From Rheinheimera baltica DSM 14885 (GTDB lineage Bacteria > Pseudomonadota > Gammaproteobacteria > Enterobacterales > Alteromonadaceae): DNA of 64,000 nucleotides. The position numbers and the translations under genes were made by a program. Shown one piece after another: positions 7,459 to 16,858 of this stretch. The number at the start of each line of letters is the position of its first letter. The stretch's first letter is position 1. The stretch lies in assembly GCF_000425345.1 (NCBI RefSeq), contig NZ_AUDG01000017.1:1-64000 (forward strand), given 5' to 3'. A model generated the notes under the pieces. That model did no database searches, was not told where the DNA came from, and saw only the letters and a program-made list of their open reading frames with translations.

Positions 7459-10400
7459 ATGGCAGCGAATTTAATTGAATTAAAAAGTCGTTATGCTGAG
7501 GTGTTTGCATTTAGCACCACCAAAACCACATCAAAAGGCAGTTTGAAGTCGTTTAGCTCGGCAGCCGATGCGGCGCAGTTTCTAAAAGCTAATTTCCCTG
7601 ATGCAGTTACCGCTGGCGGTGACATCGTTCAGGTTTACGGTTGGTTTGGTGGAGCAGCGCTTTCTATGCAGGTGGTGGAGCATAGAACCACTGTTTTTGC
7701 GGCGTTGGCCGATGCCATTGTTAATGGTAAGTTGTTTGTGTTTGCCTTACCCAAACCAGTACCGCAGATTGAATCGTCACCGGTGTTAAGTAGCTCTGCC
7801 GCCGGCTCGGAAAAACCGCTAAACCCGGGTGGCAGGGATGACAGTGCTAGCAGCAATGTGTCTGATGCTGATACAACAGCGGCTGTTTCTGACGCCTCTG
7901 GTAGCAATGCCGTGGATATCGCCACACCTCAAAATGCAGATGTTGCTAAAGAAGGCGATCCTGTTTCGATGTGTACCGGTGAGGAAATTCTGGAGCTGGT
8001 CGATTTTGAACTACCAGGTCCATTACCGCTGCAGTTTCAGCGTACTTACCGTTCCAGTCAGTGTCATGAAAACGTGGGTATGGGCTTTGGTTGGCGCAGT
8101 AATTTTCATTTGCAAATTGTCAGCACATTAACTGATGACGACGAACCGTTGTTGGTGTTACACAATGAAGAAGGGCGCCGTTTAAGCTTTAAACCTGTAG
8201 CAGTAGGACAAACCAGTTATCAGCTAAGCGAAGGGCTGGCACTACGCCATGAGGACAATGGCAGCCTGGTGTTGTTAAAGCAAGATAACACTCATTGGGT
8301 GTTTGTACCGGTGGCATCAGACAACCCTAAGCAAGCTAAGCGCTGGGCACTACATCAAATTTTTGACAGTTTGGGTAACTACTTACAACTGTATTATGAC
8401 CGTGCCAACCGGTTAAGCCGCATAGACTACACCCGCAAGCGCGGTGTAGAGCTTTACTACAATAACGCCGGGTTGTTAAGTCATATAGCCGTGGTGCAAA
8501 AAACCGATACCGGGTTGGCAAAGTTAGATGTGACGCTGGCGCAGTATCAGTATGACGAGCAGCGCGATCTTGTTACTGCGACAAATCAGGCCGGACAAAC
8601 TGAACAGTATAACTATCAAGCACACTTAATTACGGTGCGTCAGCGTGCCAGTGGTTTTAAACATTTTTTTAGTTGGTTAGGCGATGGACCGACCGCGCGT
8701 TGTAGCCGCAACTGGGGCGACGACGGTAATTACGATTACCAGTTTACGTACGATGAAGCCTCGCGCACCGCAACCAGCACAGATAGCCGCGGCCAATGCT
8801 GGCAGTATTTCCACAACGAACGTAATCAGTTGATTAAAAAAGTCGCGCCCGATGGCGCTACCTGGCTTTACAGCTGGAACAGCCTGGGCAAGAAAAGTGC
8901 GGAAACGGCGCCCGATGGTGGCGTTACGCGTTACTACTTTAATGAGGTAGGGCAACTCATAACGGTAGAGCAAGCCGACGGCGCTATTAGCCATTTTCAG
9001 TACAATTCGCTGGGGCAGCGCTGTGGCTTTACTGATGCCGAAGGCGCGCATTGGCAGCGTGATTACACCGCAGGTGGCTTACTTAAATCAGAGCAGCACC
9101 CTGACGGCACCATAAGCCAATATGAGTACAATCAGGATGGGAAGTTAACCACCCTAAAACAGGCCAATGGCAATATTGAGCATTATTTGTGGGACAGCGA
9201 AGGCCAGCTACTAGCCCGCAAGCAAGGCGAGGCGGTAACCCGGTTTAGTTATGACACCCTGGGCCGGTTAAATGGCACGGTAGATGCGTCCGGTTTAGTG
9301 ACCGAGTATCAACGTAACAATGCTGGCCAAATTGTCGCGTTACGCCAATATGCCCAAAGTGAGCCAGATAAGGTGCACACTGAGCTTTTGTCGTACGGCA
9401 GTGCCGGGCGACTTACCCATAAACAGAACAGACTGGGCGATGCGACACAATGGGAATATGAGGGGCTAAGTCAGCCGGTAAAACAGTTACAACCCGATGG
9501 CAGCGCTTTGCATTATGAATACGATAAAGAGCGTAATCTTACCGCTATTATGCGCAGCGACGGTGCCCGTTATCAGTTAGATTATGACGGTCAGGAGCGG
9601 CCAATAGCGCTGCAAGGCTTTGATGGTCGTACTCAGCAGTACCAGTATGACATTAATGGCCATGTTAATACCGTATGTGACGGTGAGCAGCGACAAATCA
9701 AACTTCGGCGCGACAGTCGCGGCCGTATTATTGAGCAGCAAGCGCTGTTTCAGCAGCAACTAACCAGCAACCACTTTCACTACGATAAAATTGGCCGGCC
9801 TTTAAGAGCCAGTAATGCCCAGTGTAAATTGCGTTTTGCTTATCATGCTAATGGCCAGCTAAACGAGCAATGGCGCGATGACTGGCGCACGCTATACCAA
9901 TATGACACCAATGGCCGTCGTGCCAGCACCATCTTGCCTGATGGTACCGTGCTGGATTATCGTTATAACGCACAAGGCCAGCTGTCGCAATTAGCATTAA
10001 ACCAGCAGCCAATATTGTGGCGCAGCTTTGACAATGCAGGTCGTGAAACGGCAAGGGAATATGCCAGTGGCTTACAGTTAAGCCAGCAGTTCGACAGTTT
10101 TAACCGGCTAACTACCCAGCAGTGGCAACACGGTGCAAATAGCAGCAGCGCGCATCAGCGACACTATCGCTACAGCGCCTTACATCAGTTGCTAAACGTA
10201 ACGGATAACCAACACGGTGACACAAGCTATCAATACAATGCCCTGGACCAGCTGGTAAGCAAAACGCACAGCACCGAGCCCAGCCAAAACGAGCAGCATC
10301 AGTGGGACAGCTTTGGTAACCCTGCAGGTGATGAGGTTGATGTTAAACAAGACCGCCTGCTGCGCTACCACGACAACCAGTACCAGTACGACGACAGTGG

Positions 10401-11805
10401 CAACCAGTTAAGTGCCACCGCGCCGGGTAAGCGTGAGCTGCGTGAATATAATGGTTTTAACCAACTAAGCAGTTTACGCAATCATAATGGCGTAACGCGT
10501 TACGAATATGACGCCTTTGGCCGACGTAGCGCCAAGATAACCGCCACGGGCCGCATTGATTATTTATGGCAAGGCAACACCCTAACCGGCGAATACAGCC
10601 AGGGCGAATTTAGCTGGTACATTTACGAGCCAAACAGCAACAAGCCTTTGGCGTTGGTTAAACAAGGCCAGCTGTACTATTACCAATTAGACCAACTGGG
10701 CACACCGCTAAGTTTAACCGACAGCGACAACAATATCGTCTGGCAGGCTAACTATTCAGTATTCGGTAAAGCCACAGTAACGGTTAATAAAATCGACAAC
10801 CCAATCCGCTTTCAAGGCCAGTATTATGACAGCGAAAGCGGGTTACACTACAACCATTTTAGATACTACGACCCACAAACTGGCCGTTTTATCAGCCAAG
10901 ACCCAATAGGGCTGCTCGGTGGCATAAACCATTACCAGTACGCACCGAATCATGTAAATTGGATAGATCCGCTGGGGTTATGTGCCAAAGAGGATGGTTC
11001 TGTTGGTTTATTAGATGGTATCGTTGGTACGGCAGATTTAGTGGTGACCGGGATACTAAATACCGGCGTAGACATTGTAGCCGGTGGCGCAGGCTTAGTT
11101 ACTTTAGCCATATCCGGTGGTGATGTTGGTGCGGCTGCTCATACCATAGAAAGTGTACAAGAAAAGCAAATAGGGCCGCTGACAGACGCGGGCGAAAAAG
11201 TCGCAGGTGTTGTTGCGCCAGTAGTCGATAAATACTACGAGCAAAACATGGCCGCGCTGGGTGACGCAACACTGGAAGCGACCGCCTCTCCACTGCTTGC
11301 CATGGCAGCGCATAAGTCAGTAGAATTAGTCGGCACTGTGCTGGGGGCGGGTGCTGTCGGGAAATCGCTTAAAAATGGTGCTAAGGTTGTTCCAGACAAA
11401 CCTGTCGTAACAGCAAAAGCTGAAGTTAATGGCTCTGTTTTTAGTGACGTGAACCAAACTGCTCGAGTTGGAGCAGATGCTAATAAGCCGACTTTAATAT
11501 CAGAAAGGGTATTGGCCAAAGAGGCAAAAACAGGTAAAGAATTACCAAATGGAAATATGAGTACGGCGCATGCTGAGATTGGAGCAATACAGCAAGCTGC
11601 GGATGCTGGTAAAACAAAAGGTGCAAATATGTCTATGGCAGTAACAGGCAAAGATGTATGTGGTTATTGTAAGGGAGACATAGCGGCGGCGGCAGAAAAG
11701 GCTGAATTGAATTCCTTAACCATTCAAGCAACCGATGATATAACAGGATTACCAAAGACGTATCACTGGAAGTCTGGTATGAAGTCAATTAAGGTGAAAC
11801 CATGA
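7459..11805 (+). CDS. Rhs polymorphic toxin with C-terminal MafB19-like deaminase domain
   Basis: The 1448-residue protein has an N-terminal domain of about 100 residues without PAAR motifs, then a Ser/Ala/Asp-rich linker (about 105-160). The DUF6531-type Rhs entry motif follows (GDPVSMCTGEEI, then PLPLQFQRTYRSS). A long series of YD repeats (about 340-1100) leads to the Rhs core end (RYYDPQTGRFISQDPIGLLGG, then the WIDPLGL cleavage-site region at about 1168-1174). The tail from 1175 is the variable toxin: a hydrophobic linker, then a zinc deaminase fold with HAE (1371-1373) and CGYC (1401-1404). The spacing and the GKDVCGYCKGDI context fit MafB19-like nucleotide/nucleic-acid deaminases. An AAGGA lies upstream of the ATG. 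The stop overlaps the next gene (ATGA), as in toxin-immunity pairs. Confidence 0.9.
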   Translation: MAANLIELKSRYAEVFAFSTTKTTSKGSLKSFSSAADAAQFLKANFPDAVTAGGDIVQVYGWFGGAALSMQVVEHRTTVFAALADAIVNGKLFVFALPKPVPQIESSPVLSSSAAGSEKPLNPGGRDDSASSNVSDADTTAAVSDASGSNAVDIATPQNADVAKEGDPVSMCTGEEILELVDFELPGPLPLQFQRTYRSSQCHENVGMGFGWRSNFHLQIVSTLTDDDEPLLVLHNEEGRRLSFKPVAVGQTSYQLSEGLALRHEDNGSLVLLKQDNTHWVFVPVASDNPKQAKRWALHQIFDSLGNYLQLYYDRANRLSRIDYTRKRGVELYYNNAGLLSHIAVVQKTDTGLAKLDVTLAQYQYDEQRDLVTATNQAGQTEQYNYQAHLITVRQRASGFKHFFSWLGDGPTARCSRNWGDDGNYDYQFTYDEASRTATSTDSRGQCWQYFHNERNQLIKKVAPDGATWLYSWNSLGKKSAETAPDGGVTRYYFNEVGQLITVEQADGAISHFQYNSLGQRCGFTDAEGAHWQRDYTAGGLLKSEQHPDGTISQYEYNQDGKLTTLKQANGNIEHYLWDSEGQLLARKQGEAVTRFSYDTLGRLNGTVDASGLVTEYQRNNAGQIVALRQYAQSEPDKVHTELLSYGSAGRLTHKQNRLGDATQWEYEGLSQPVKQLQPDGSALHYEYDKERNLTAIMRSDGARYQLDYDGQERPIALQGFDGRTQQYQYDINGHVNTVCDGEQRQIKLRRDSRGRIIEQQALFQQQLTSNHFHYDKIGRPLRASNAQCKLRFAYHANGQLNEQWRDDWRTLYQYDTNGRRASTILPDGTVLDYRYNAQGQLSQLALNQQPILWRSFDNAGRETAREYASGLQLSQQFDSFNRLTTQQWQHGANSSSAHQRHYRYSALHQLLNVTDNQHGDTSYQYNALDQLVSKTHSTEPSQNEQHQWDSFGNPAGDEVDVKQDRLLRYHDNQYQYDDSGNQLSATAPGKRELREYNGFNQLSSLRNHNGVTRYEYDAFGRRSAKITATGRIDYLWQGNTLTGEYSQGEFSWYIYEPNSNKPLALVKQGQLYYYQLDQLGTPLSLTDSDNNIVWQANYSVFGKATVTVNKIDNPIRFQGQYYDSESGLHYNHFRYYDPQTGRFISQDPIGLLGGINHYQYAPNHVNWIDPLGLCAKEDGSVGLLDGIVGTADLVVTGILNTGVDIVAGGAGLVTLAISGGDVGAAAHTIESVQEKQIGPLTDAGEKVAGVVAPVVDKYYEQNMAALGDATLEATASPLLAMAAHKSVELVGTVLGAGAVGKSLKNGAKVVPDKPVVTAKAEVNGSVFSDVNQTARVGADANKPTLISERVLAKEAKTGKELPNGNMSTAHAEIGAIQQAADAGKTKGANMSMAVTGKDVCGYCKGDIAAAAEKAELNSLTIQATDDITGLPKTYHWKSGMKSIKVKP

Positions 11806-12206
11806 GTACAATATTAGGCGGCTATATCATGGGCGTTGATTTTGAACGCCAACAACTGCCAACAATATCTGATCCAAATTATCGCGCCATTGAAGACACA
11901 CTTATATCTTTAAAGGGAGTAGACAGTGTAGTTGTGCTTAGGGCTGTTCCCGAGCCAGAAGTTGGGCCATACGAATTAACTTTGCACTGTGATAAAGGTA
12001 ATTATCTAATCATGCTCAATGAGTATGATGACGACGGCGATAGTGGTGTAAGGACTATTAGTAATACTAGCTCCGATAGCACGCTAATACCGATTTTGGG
12101 AGATTTATATTCTGCAAAATCGATAACCCGTGATTTCCAAGTTGTTTGTTCAATTTTTAAAGAGTTTGCCGATTCAGGTAACGTTTCCGAGTTATTAATG
12201 AGTTAG
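11802..12206 (+). CDS. candidate immunity protein for the Rhs deaminase
   Basis: This is a 134-residue acidic cytoplasmic protein with no signal or membrane segment. Visible features are an N-terminal GGYIMGVDFE stretch, the segment PEPEVGPYELTL, and an acidic YDDDGDSG run. Overlap of its ATG with the rhs stop (ATGA), small size, acidity and position immediately after a polymorphic toxin make it the obvious immunity candidate. This is inference from context; I cannot name its family with certainty. Codon use looks less GC-rich than the Rhs core, like the toxin tail, which fits a horizontally exchanged toxin-immunity module. Confidence 0.7.
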   Translation: MSTILGGYIMGVDFERQQLPTISDPNYRAIEDTLISLKGVDSVVVLRAVPEPEVGPYELTLHCDKGNYLIMLNEYDDDGDSGVRTISNTSSDSTLIPILGDLYSAKSITRDFQVVCSIFKEFADSGNVSELLMS

Positions 12207-12353
12207 CCACACAATTTCCAGCCTATTTTATTGCTGATATCTGCTTCGATTATAGGAGCTATAGGTTCACTCATTAGCCTCCAGGAACTAACTCCGTATC
12301 CAAAAACATGCGATCTGTTAACTGCGCATCAGCAATACCCATCAATAACACCG

Positions 12354-12746
12354 CTAAACGAGCAGCGCTCTGCCAGCCATGCTTAGCGCTGCTATCATTG
12401 CCACTGCCCAAACTAACGAGCGGGCTGTGGCATAGTTCAGCCAATAGCAAAACAGATACGCGACCCGGCTGGCAATAAATACCCAGCCCATTAACACGGT
12501 TGTCTCGTCTACAGCATTTAACCCCATCACGGTAAATACGGCACAGGCGTATATCAATAACGCTTCAAAACTATTGTAATGTGCTGCATTTGCCCGTTGG
12601 CCAAAGCCTTGCAGCGCCGCTTGCTGCACCCTGGGGTTGTTGTTGTCGTAACCGCCGCTTTTTTGCATCGCAAACGCCAATGGTGCTTTAGCCAAATAGG
12701 GTAACAACATCGCGATAAATAATGTCAGAAGTAGTGCCGATAGCAT
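12354..12746 (-). CDS. MAPEG family membrane protein
   Basis: The 130-residue integral membrane protein has four predicted helices, with the MAPEG-type pattern of a polar loop after helix 1 (NPRVQQAALQGFGQRANAAHYN) and a following NSFEALLIYA helix. Family members are membrane-associated glutathione or eicosanoid metabolism proteins in eukaryotes; the bacterial YecN-like members are poorly characterised. GGAG lies about 9 bases before the ATG. The gene stands alone on the minus strand between the Rhs module and the cyanophycinase. Confidence 0.82.
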   Translation of the reverse strand: MLSALLLTLFIAMLLPYLAKAPLAFAMQKSGGYDNNNPRVQQAALQGFGQRANAAHYNSFEALLIYACAVFTVMGLNAVDETTVLMGWVFIASRVAYLFCYWLNYATARSLVWAVAMIAALSMAGRALLV

Positions 12747-12907
12747 TAAACGTGTCTCCGTTGAAGTAGAAATAGCCGTTACGGAATAAAGTGTGTTTGA
12801 TAAGGTTATAGCGTTAGCTTACTGGTTCGTAGCTGACGTTACCAGTGTAATTCTGATACTCTGGGCCTGCGGAACAAAAATAATAAAACCGTATGTTATA
12901 AACAAAA

Positions 12908-14212
12908 ATGGAGCATAAAAAATTGAAGCAATATGTTGTTACGTTGGCGGCACTCGCCGTATTGTCGGGCTGCTCTGATGCAGCACCAGTGGCAGAGCCT
13001 GTTCAGCCTAAAAGCGCTGCAGGCTCCTTGGTGATGGTTGGTGGAGCGTTAAGTAGTTCAAATGCAGTGGTATACCAGCGTTTTATCAGTTTAGCAGGAG
13101 ACAAGGCCGCTAAAATTGCCGTGATACCTGCAGCGAGTGGCCAGCCGGTTAAATATTTTAAACAATTTATAAGCGATATGGTTCGCTATGGTGTAGCACC
13201 AGAGCGCGTCACCTTAATGCCTGTTGCGTTATCGGACGATAAATCAACACCAGATCAAGATGAAAGTACATGGCGCGATAATGCGATGAAACAAGCGCTT
13301 GCAGATGATTTGTCGTCCTATACAGCGGTGTGGTTTTTAGGCGGGGATCAGCTGAATATTACCGCCGCGCTGAGAAAAGACGACATCGATACACCATTGC
13401 TAACTGCTATACACGCGTTATACCAACGCGGTGGGGTTATTGGCGGCACCAGTGCAGGTGCTGCAATAATGAGTGAAGTGATGATAGCCGCCGGCGACTC
13501 CTGGGGCGCTTTAACACAAGGCCTTACTGACAGTTATAACGGTATGCAAGATCAGGAAAATGGCCCGTTGATGCTAAGCCGAGGCTTAGGTTTTTTTAGT
13601 CATGGCATTATTGATCAGCACTTTGATAGAAAAGCCCGTTTTGGGCGGCTTATTGTGGCAACAGAACTAAACAAGGCTCGTTTTCCTCTGGGTTTTGGCA
13701 TTGATGAAGACAGCGCTTTAGTGTTTGATGCTGCGTCGAAAAAGCTAGAGGCCATTGGCAATGGGGCTGTAACTTTAGTTGATGTCTCGCAAGCGCAAAA
13801 GATCGAAAACTCGCAGGGCTACCAGATAAATAATGTTCGGCTTAGCATTTTGCAGGGCGGTGATATATTTGATCTGACGACAAGGCAGTTTGAACCGCAA
13901 CCAGACAAGTTGGCTACCGTCGGCAGCGAATATCTGAATATTGCAAAACCGGTGGTGTCTGGTGTATTTAGCCGCAATACGCGACTAAAAGACATGCTGA
14001 CCTTCGACTTGGTCGACAACAAAGGGGCCTCAGAGGTTGTAAGCTATTTAATGCAAGGCGAGGGTATAGGGTTTACCTTGCGTTTTAGTCAAGATGAGCA
14101 AACGCAGGGTTACTGGCAATACCTGGACGGTTTAAAGGATAATGGCAGTGCCTACAATGTTAAACTTAGCATTACGCCAAGCCGCTTTAGTGTGACAGAA
14201 CTTGCCCCTTAA
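12908..14212 (+). CDS. cyanophycinase (peptidase S51), lipoprotein
   Basis: The 434-residue protein begins with a lipoprotein signal (lipobox LSGC, lipidated Cys near residue 22), so it should be anchored in the envelope. Peptidase S51 motifs follow in order: KIAVIPAASGQP, VWFLGGDQLNIT, the nucleophile elbow GGTSAGA (179-185, Ser182), and GLGFFSHGIIDQHFD with conserved acid and histidine residues. The C-terminal about 120 residues form an extra beta-rich domain beyond the catalytic core. Cyanophycinases hydrolyse cyanophycin (multi-L-arginyl-poly-L-aspartate) to beta-Asp-Arg. A secreted form would allow scavenging of polymer released by cyanobacteria. No cyanophycin synthetase gene is in the window. 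A terminator follows. Confidence 0.88.
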   Translation: MEHKKLKQYVVTLAALAVLSGCSDAAPVAEPVQPKSAAGSLVMVGGALSSSNAVVYQRFISLAGDKAAKIAVIPAASGQPVKYFKQFISDMVRYGVAPERVTLMPVALSDDKSTPDQDESTWRDNAMKQALADDLSSYTAVWFLGGDQLNITAALRKDDIDTPLLTAIHALYQRGGVIGGTSAGAAIMSEVMIAAGDSWGALTQGLTDSYNGMQDQENGPLMLSRGLGFFSHGIIDQHFDRKARFGRLIVATELNKARFPLGFGIDEDSALVFDAASKKLEAIGNGAVTLVDVSQAQKIENSQGYQINNVRLSILQGGDIFDLTTRQFEPQPDKLATVGSEYLNIAKPVVSGVFSRNTRLKDMLTFDLVDNKGASEVVSYLMQGEGIGFTLRFSQDEQTQGYWQYLDGLKDNGSAYNVKLSITPSRFSVTELAP

Positions 14213-14234
14213 GTTTTGCTCGATTGTGCAATGT

Positions 14235-14284
14235 GTTACGCCGCTTTTATACAGTTAGTTACGCGGCGTAACCTCGAGTTTTTT
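14235..14284 (+). terminator. intrinsic terminator after the cyanophycinase gene
   Basis: GTTACGCCGC (14235-14244) pairs perfectly with GCGGCGTAAC (14263-14272) around an 18-base loop. CTCGAG and a TTTTTT tract follow. It lies between two convergent genes. Confidence 0.65.
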
Positions 14285-14298
14285 AACACGCCTTTTGT

Positions 14299-15342
14299 TC
14301 AAAGCGCTTCTAGTTGGTAGTCGCCTTGCTTTAAGGCGTCTGCCAGTTCATGTGAACGGTGAATCACTTGCTGCCAATAATTTATACGTATCTGGTCTGG
14401 CAGTTTAAAATCATTACGGTCTGGTATTTTACCAAACGGCAACGACTTAACCCAAGCTTCACTGGGGCACAGCATTACCACATTGTGTAAGTGAGCTGGG
14501 TTGGCTTTGCGCCATTTTAACGCTTTGTCGAACCAGCCCGGGGTTAAGCTGGTATAAAAATGTGGGTAAAGCACCAAGCCTTTATCACTAAAGGGTAAAT
14601 CAAAATGATAGTCTGTTACTCCGCCATCGTAATATAAACCTGCCCCGGCACCGGTGATATTCTCTACTGGATTTAACACCATTGGAATTGAGCCACTTGC
14701 CAGTATGGCTTGCTTTAGGTTGGCCGTTGTTAAGCTAACATGTTGAGTTGGCAAGGTGCCGGCATAGTGAAACGGTGACGGTTCGCCAGCGACATGAAAT
14801 AAAACCCGTTGAAAAAAGTACTGTAGGTTTTTGCGGCCGATAAGGTTTGCGCCGGCGGCTAACGTCAAACTGCCGGCTTGTAATAATTTCGACCTGGCTG
14901 ATGACAAGCGTCGTGCTTTTGCTACAACAAAACTAAGCTTAATCACCGGATTGTCCAACACTTGTTGCAAGTGTTGTTCCGTTGGAAATACATCATCGAT
15001 TACTGCAGCCGAACGTGCCGTTATTTCAGCGGTACTGGCATTTTTGGCGAAAGTAATATTCGCATACGCCTGACAAAACCGCCTAGATGCGGCAGCGGGG
15101 TCGTCTTGCGCAAAGCAGGCAAAGCGCCATGCACCGGCTGAGCTCCCAAGAATATGTAATGCAGTGCTACGTTGGCGGAAAAACTCACCAAACAGATATT
15201 GATCCAAACCAAACAAACAAAACCATTTTGGTCCGCCGCTGGCGCCAACCATCACATTAAAATCCGCTTGATTCAGGCCATGTTGCTGAATATGGCGCAA
15301 GGCTGTTTCACCGGCTAATACGCGTAATACTGAGTGTGTCAA
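14299..15342 (-). CDS. patatin-like phospholipase family protein
   Basis: The 347-residue protein carries the patatin catalytic dyad. A glycine-rich oxyanion region MVGASGGPKW (31-40) precedes GSSAG (66-70, Ser68 as nucleophile), and the Asp lies in YYDGGVTDYHFD (Asp239). It has no signal peptide, so it is probably cytosolic. Patatin domains hydrolyse acyl chains of phospholipids or other lipids; the physiological substrate is unknown. It lies 25 bases downstream of the dgt-like gene on the same strand, suggesting co-transcription, and faces the cyanophycinase gene. Confidence 0.88.
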   Translation of the reverse strand: MTHSVLRVLAGETALRHIQQHGLNQADFNVMVGASGGPKWFCLFGLDQYLFGEFFRQRSTALHILGSSAGAWRFACFAQDDPAAASRRFCQAYANITFAKNASTAEITARSAAVIDDVFPTEQHLQQVLDNPVIKLSFVVAKARRLSSARSKLLQAGSLTLAAGANLIGRKNLQYFFQRVLFHVAGEPSPFHYAGTLPTQHVSLTTANLKQAILASGSIPMVLNPVENITGAGAGLYYDGGVTDYHFDLPFSDKGLVLYPHFYTSLTPGWFDKALKWRKANPAHLHNVVMLCPSEAWVKSLPFGKIPDRNDFKLPDQIRINYWQQVIHRSHELADALKQGDYQLEAL

Positions 15343-15367
15343 AATACAACTACCTGTTTTAAATCAC

Positions 15368-16654
15368 TTAACTGCTGGCATAGAGCCGACGATACATATG
15401 CTCGGCATAATCATCTGTCATACCGGAAATATAGTCACAAATGACTCGGCTTTTAAGCGGTGCTTCAGCCTGGCTCCAGCGTTGTTGTGTATTGGCTGGT
15501 AATAAACGTGACGGATCTGAATTAAAGGCGTCAAATAACGCCATCAGCATGTTTTGACAACGAAAACGCGACTGCTGAATATCTGGTTTAGAAATAACGC
15601 AGCGGTAAACCACTTGCTTAAGGCACTGCAAAATAGCCTGTGGTGCGTCGTCTAGTTTGGCATTGTAGCGAATTAGTGGCTCCTCAGCATGCGGTAAAAC
15701 TTGATACATGCTTACTGAGCTGATCAACATGTTAACCAATGAGCCAATAGCATCTTTGCGAAGATGATGCTGGTTGCTAAAAAGATCCACGCTAATTTGC
15801 TGCATAAGTTTATGCAGTGTTTTGGGTAGCACAGCCCAGTCTGCGGCAGTATGTTGCTGCCACTGTTCCTGGCTAATATTACCCAGCACAATGGCGTCTT
15901 CTAAATCGTGAACACCATACGCAATGTCGTCAGCAAGCTCCATAATGGAAGCATCTAACGATTTATAGCGCGCTTTAATATAGGGTGATGCGTTCAGTGT
16001 TTCAGTGGTTTGAAATAAAGTTTTATCAGTGGAAGATAAGGGTGCCAGTATCCAGTTCAGGATGTCGGCATCATCATTGAATATGGCTTTCGCAGGCTTC
16101 CATGGTGTTAAATTTAACGGGTTGGTTGCGGCTAATACTTCCTGGCTAAAATCAGGCTGAAGTACGGGATATTTTAATAAACCAAGCAAAGTACGTCGGG
16201 ATAAATCCATACCATGGTGCTGGGTGTATGGTTCCAATTTAGCAACGATCCGCAGTGTCTGGCCATTGCCTTCAAAGCCACCTGCATGCAACATTTTATA
16301 ATTAAGTGCGGTTTCGCCACCATGGCCAAAAGGCGGATGGCCGATATCATGTGCCAGACAAAGTGCTTCCATCAGGCTGTCATCCGGTAAAAAAACGCGC
16401 TCTGTTGAGGTAACTTTTGCTCTGAGTTGGCTAACCAACCCAGTGCCAATCTGCGCCGCTTCTAAAGAGTGTGTTAATCGGGTGCGGTAAAAGTCATTTT
16501 GTCCAATACCTAAGATTTGTGTTTTAGATTGTAAACGACGAAAAGCGGCAGAGTGAAGAATTCTTGCCCGATCACGTTGCCAAGGGCTACGTTGATCGCC
16601 TGGTCTGCTAATACTGGTTGAAGAGCGGCGTTGAGACCATAGTGAGTCTGGCAT
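15368..16654 (-). CDS. dgt: dGTPase-like deoxynucleotide triphosphohydrolase (HD superfamily)
   Basis: The 428-residue protein has the family opening AFRRLQSKTQI, the conserved RTRLTHSLE histidine, and the HD metal site LAHDIGHPPFGHGGE. DIAYGVHDLEDAI follows in the C-terminal half. These place it among dNTP triphosphohydrolases, which cleave dNTPs to nucleosides plus tripolyphosphate. Its length and lack of insertions match the dGTPase-like type 2 subgroup better than E. coli Dgt (505 residues), so specificity for dGTP is not assured. It heads a two-gene minus-strand unit with the patatin gene and is divergent from yebG. Confidence 0.9.
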   Translation of the reverse strand: MPDSLWSQRRSSTSISRPGDQRSPWQRDRARILHSAAFRRLQSKTQILGIGQNDFYRTRLTHSLEAAQIGTGLVSQLRAKVTSTERVFLPDDSLMEALCLAHDIGHPPFGHGGETALNYKMLHAGGFEGNGQTLRIVAKLEPYTQHHGMDLSRRTLLGLLKYPVLQPDFSQEVLAATNPLNLTPWKPAKAIFNDDADILNWILAPLSSTDKTLFQTTETLNASPYIKARYKSLDASIMELADDIAYGVHDLEDAIVLGNISQEQWQQHTAADWAVLPKTLHKLMQQISVDLFSNQHHLRKDAIGSLVNMLISSVSMYQVLPHAEEPLIRYNAKLDDAPQAILQCLKQVVYRCVISKPDIQQSRFRCQNMLMALFDAFNSDPSRLLPANTQQRWSQAEAPLKSRVICDYISGMTDDYAEHMYRRLYASS

Positions 16655-16819
16655 AAAATTCCTTGTTAATTCAAAGCGCTATAAAGCGTCCAATCTGAAG
16701 TGCCGCAATAAGACTAGTTGTTTATCTTACGCCAACTAGCATAAAAGTTCGAGCGCTACCTTAGTCTTGTCTATTATTATGCTGACCAGCAAAAAGCAGT
16801 CGACAGTAGATAAATGATA

Positions 16820-16835
16820 CTGTATAAAAGAACAG
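16820..16835 (+). promoter_or_regulatory. LexA (SOS) box upstream of yebG
   Basis: CTGT-ATAAAAGA-ACAG is an exact match to the CTGT-N8-ACAG gammaproteobacterial LexA operator, 23 bases upstream of the yebG ATG. yebG is a known SOS gene in E. coli, so control by LexA is strongly expected. Confidence 0.92.
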
Positions 16836-16858
16836 TAAATTAATCAGGGGAAAACACC

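Noticed and set aside
8677-9051. Long minus-strand open frames within the rhs gene and in other long genes
   Set aside because: They lie antisense to well-supported coding sequence and show no family motifs.
7459-12206. Complete type VI secretion locus
   Set aside because: No vgrG, hcp, tss or clpV gene is in the window; only an Rhs toxin, an immunity candidate and two gene remnants.
12270-12410. Minus-strand frame ending VLLMGIADAQLTD overlapping the MAPEG gene end
   Set aside because: It has no clear start or ribosome site and overlaps a well-supported gene; probably chance, although a decayed gene cannot be excluded.
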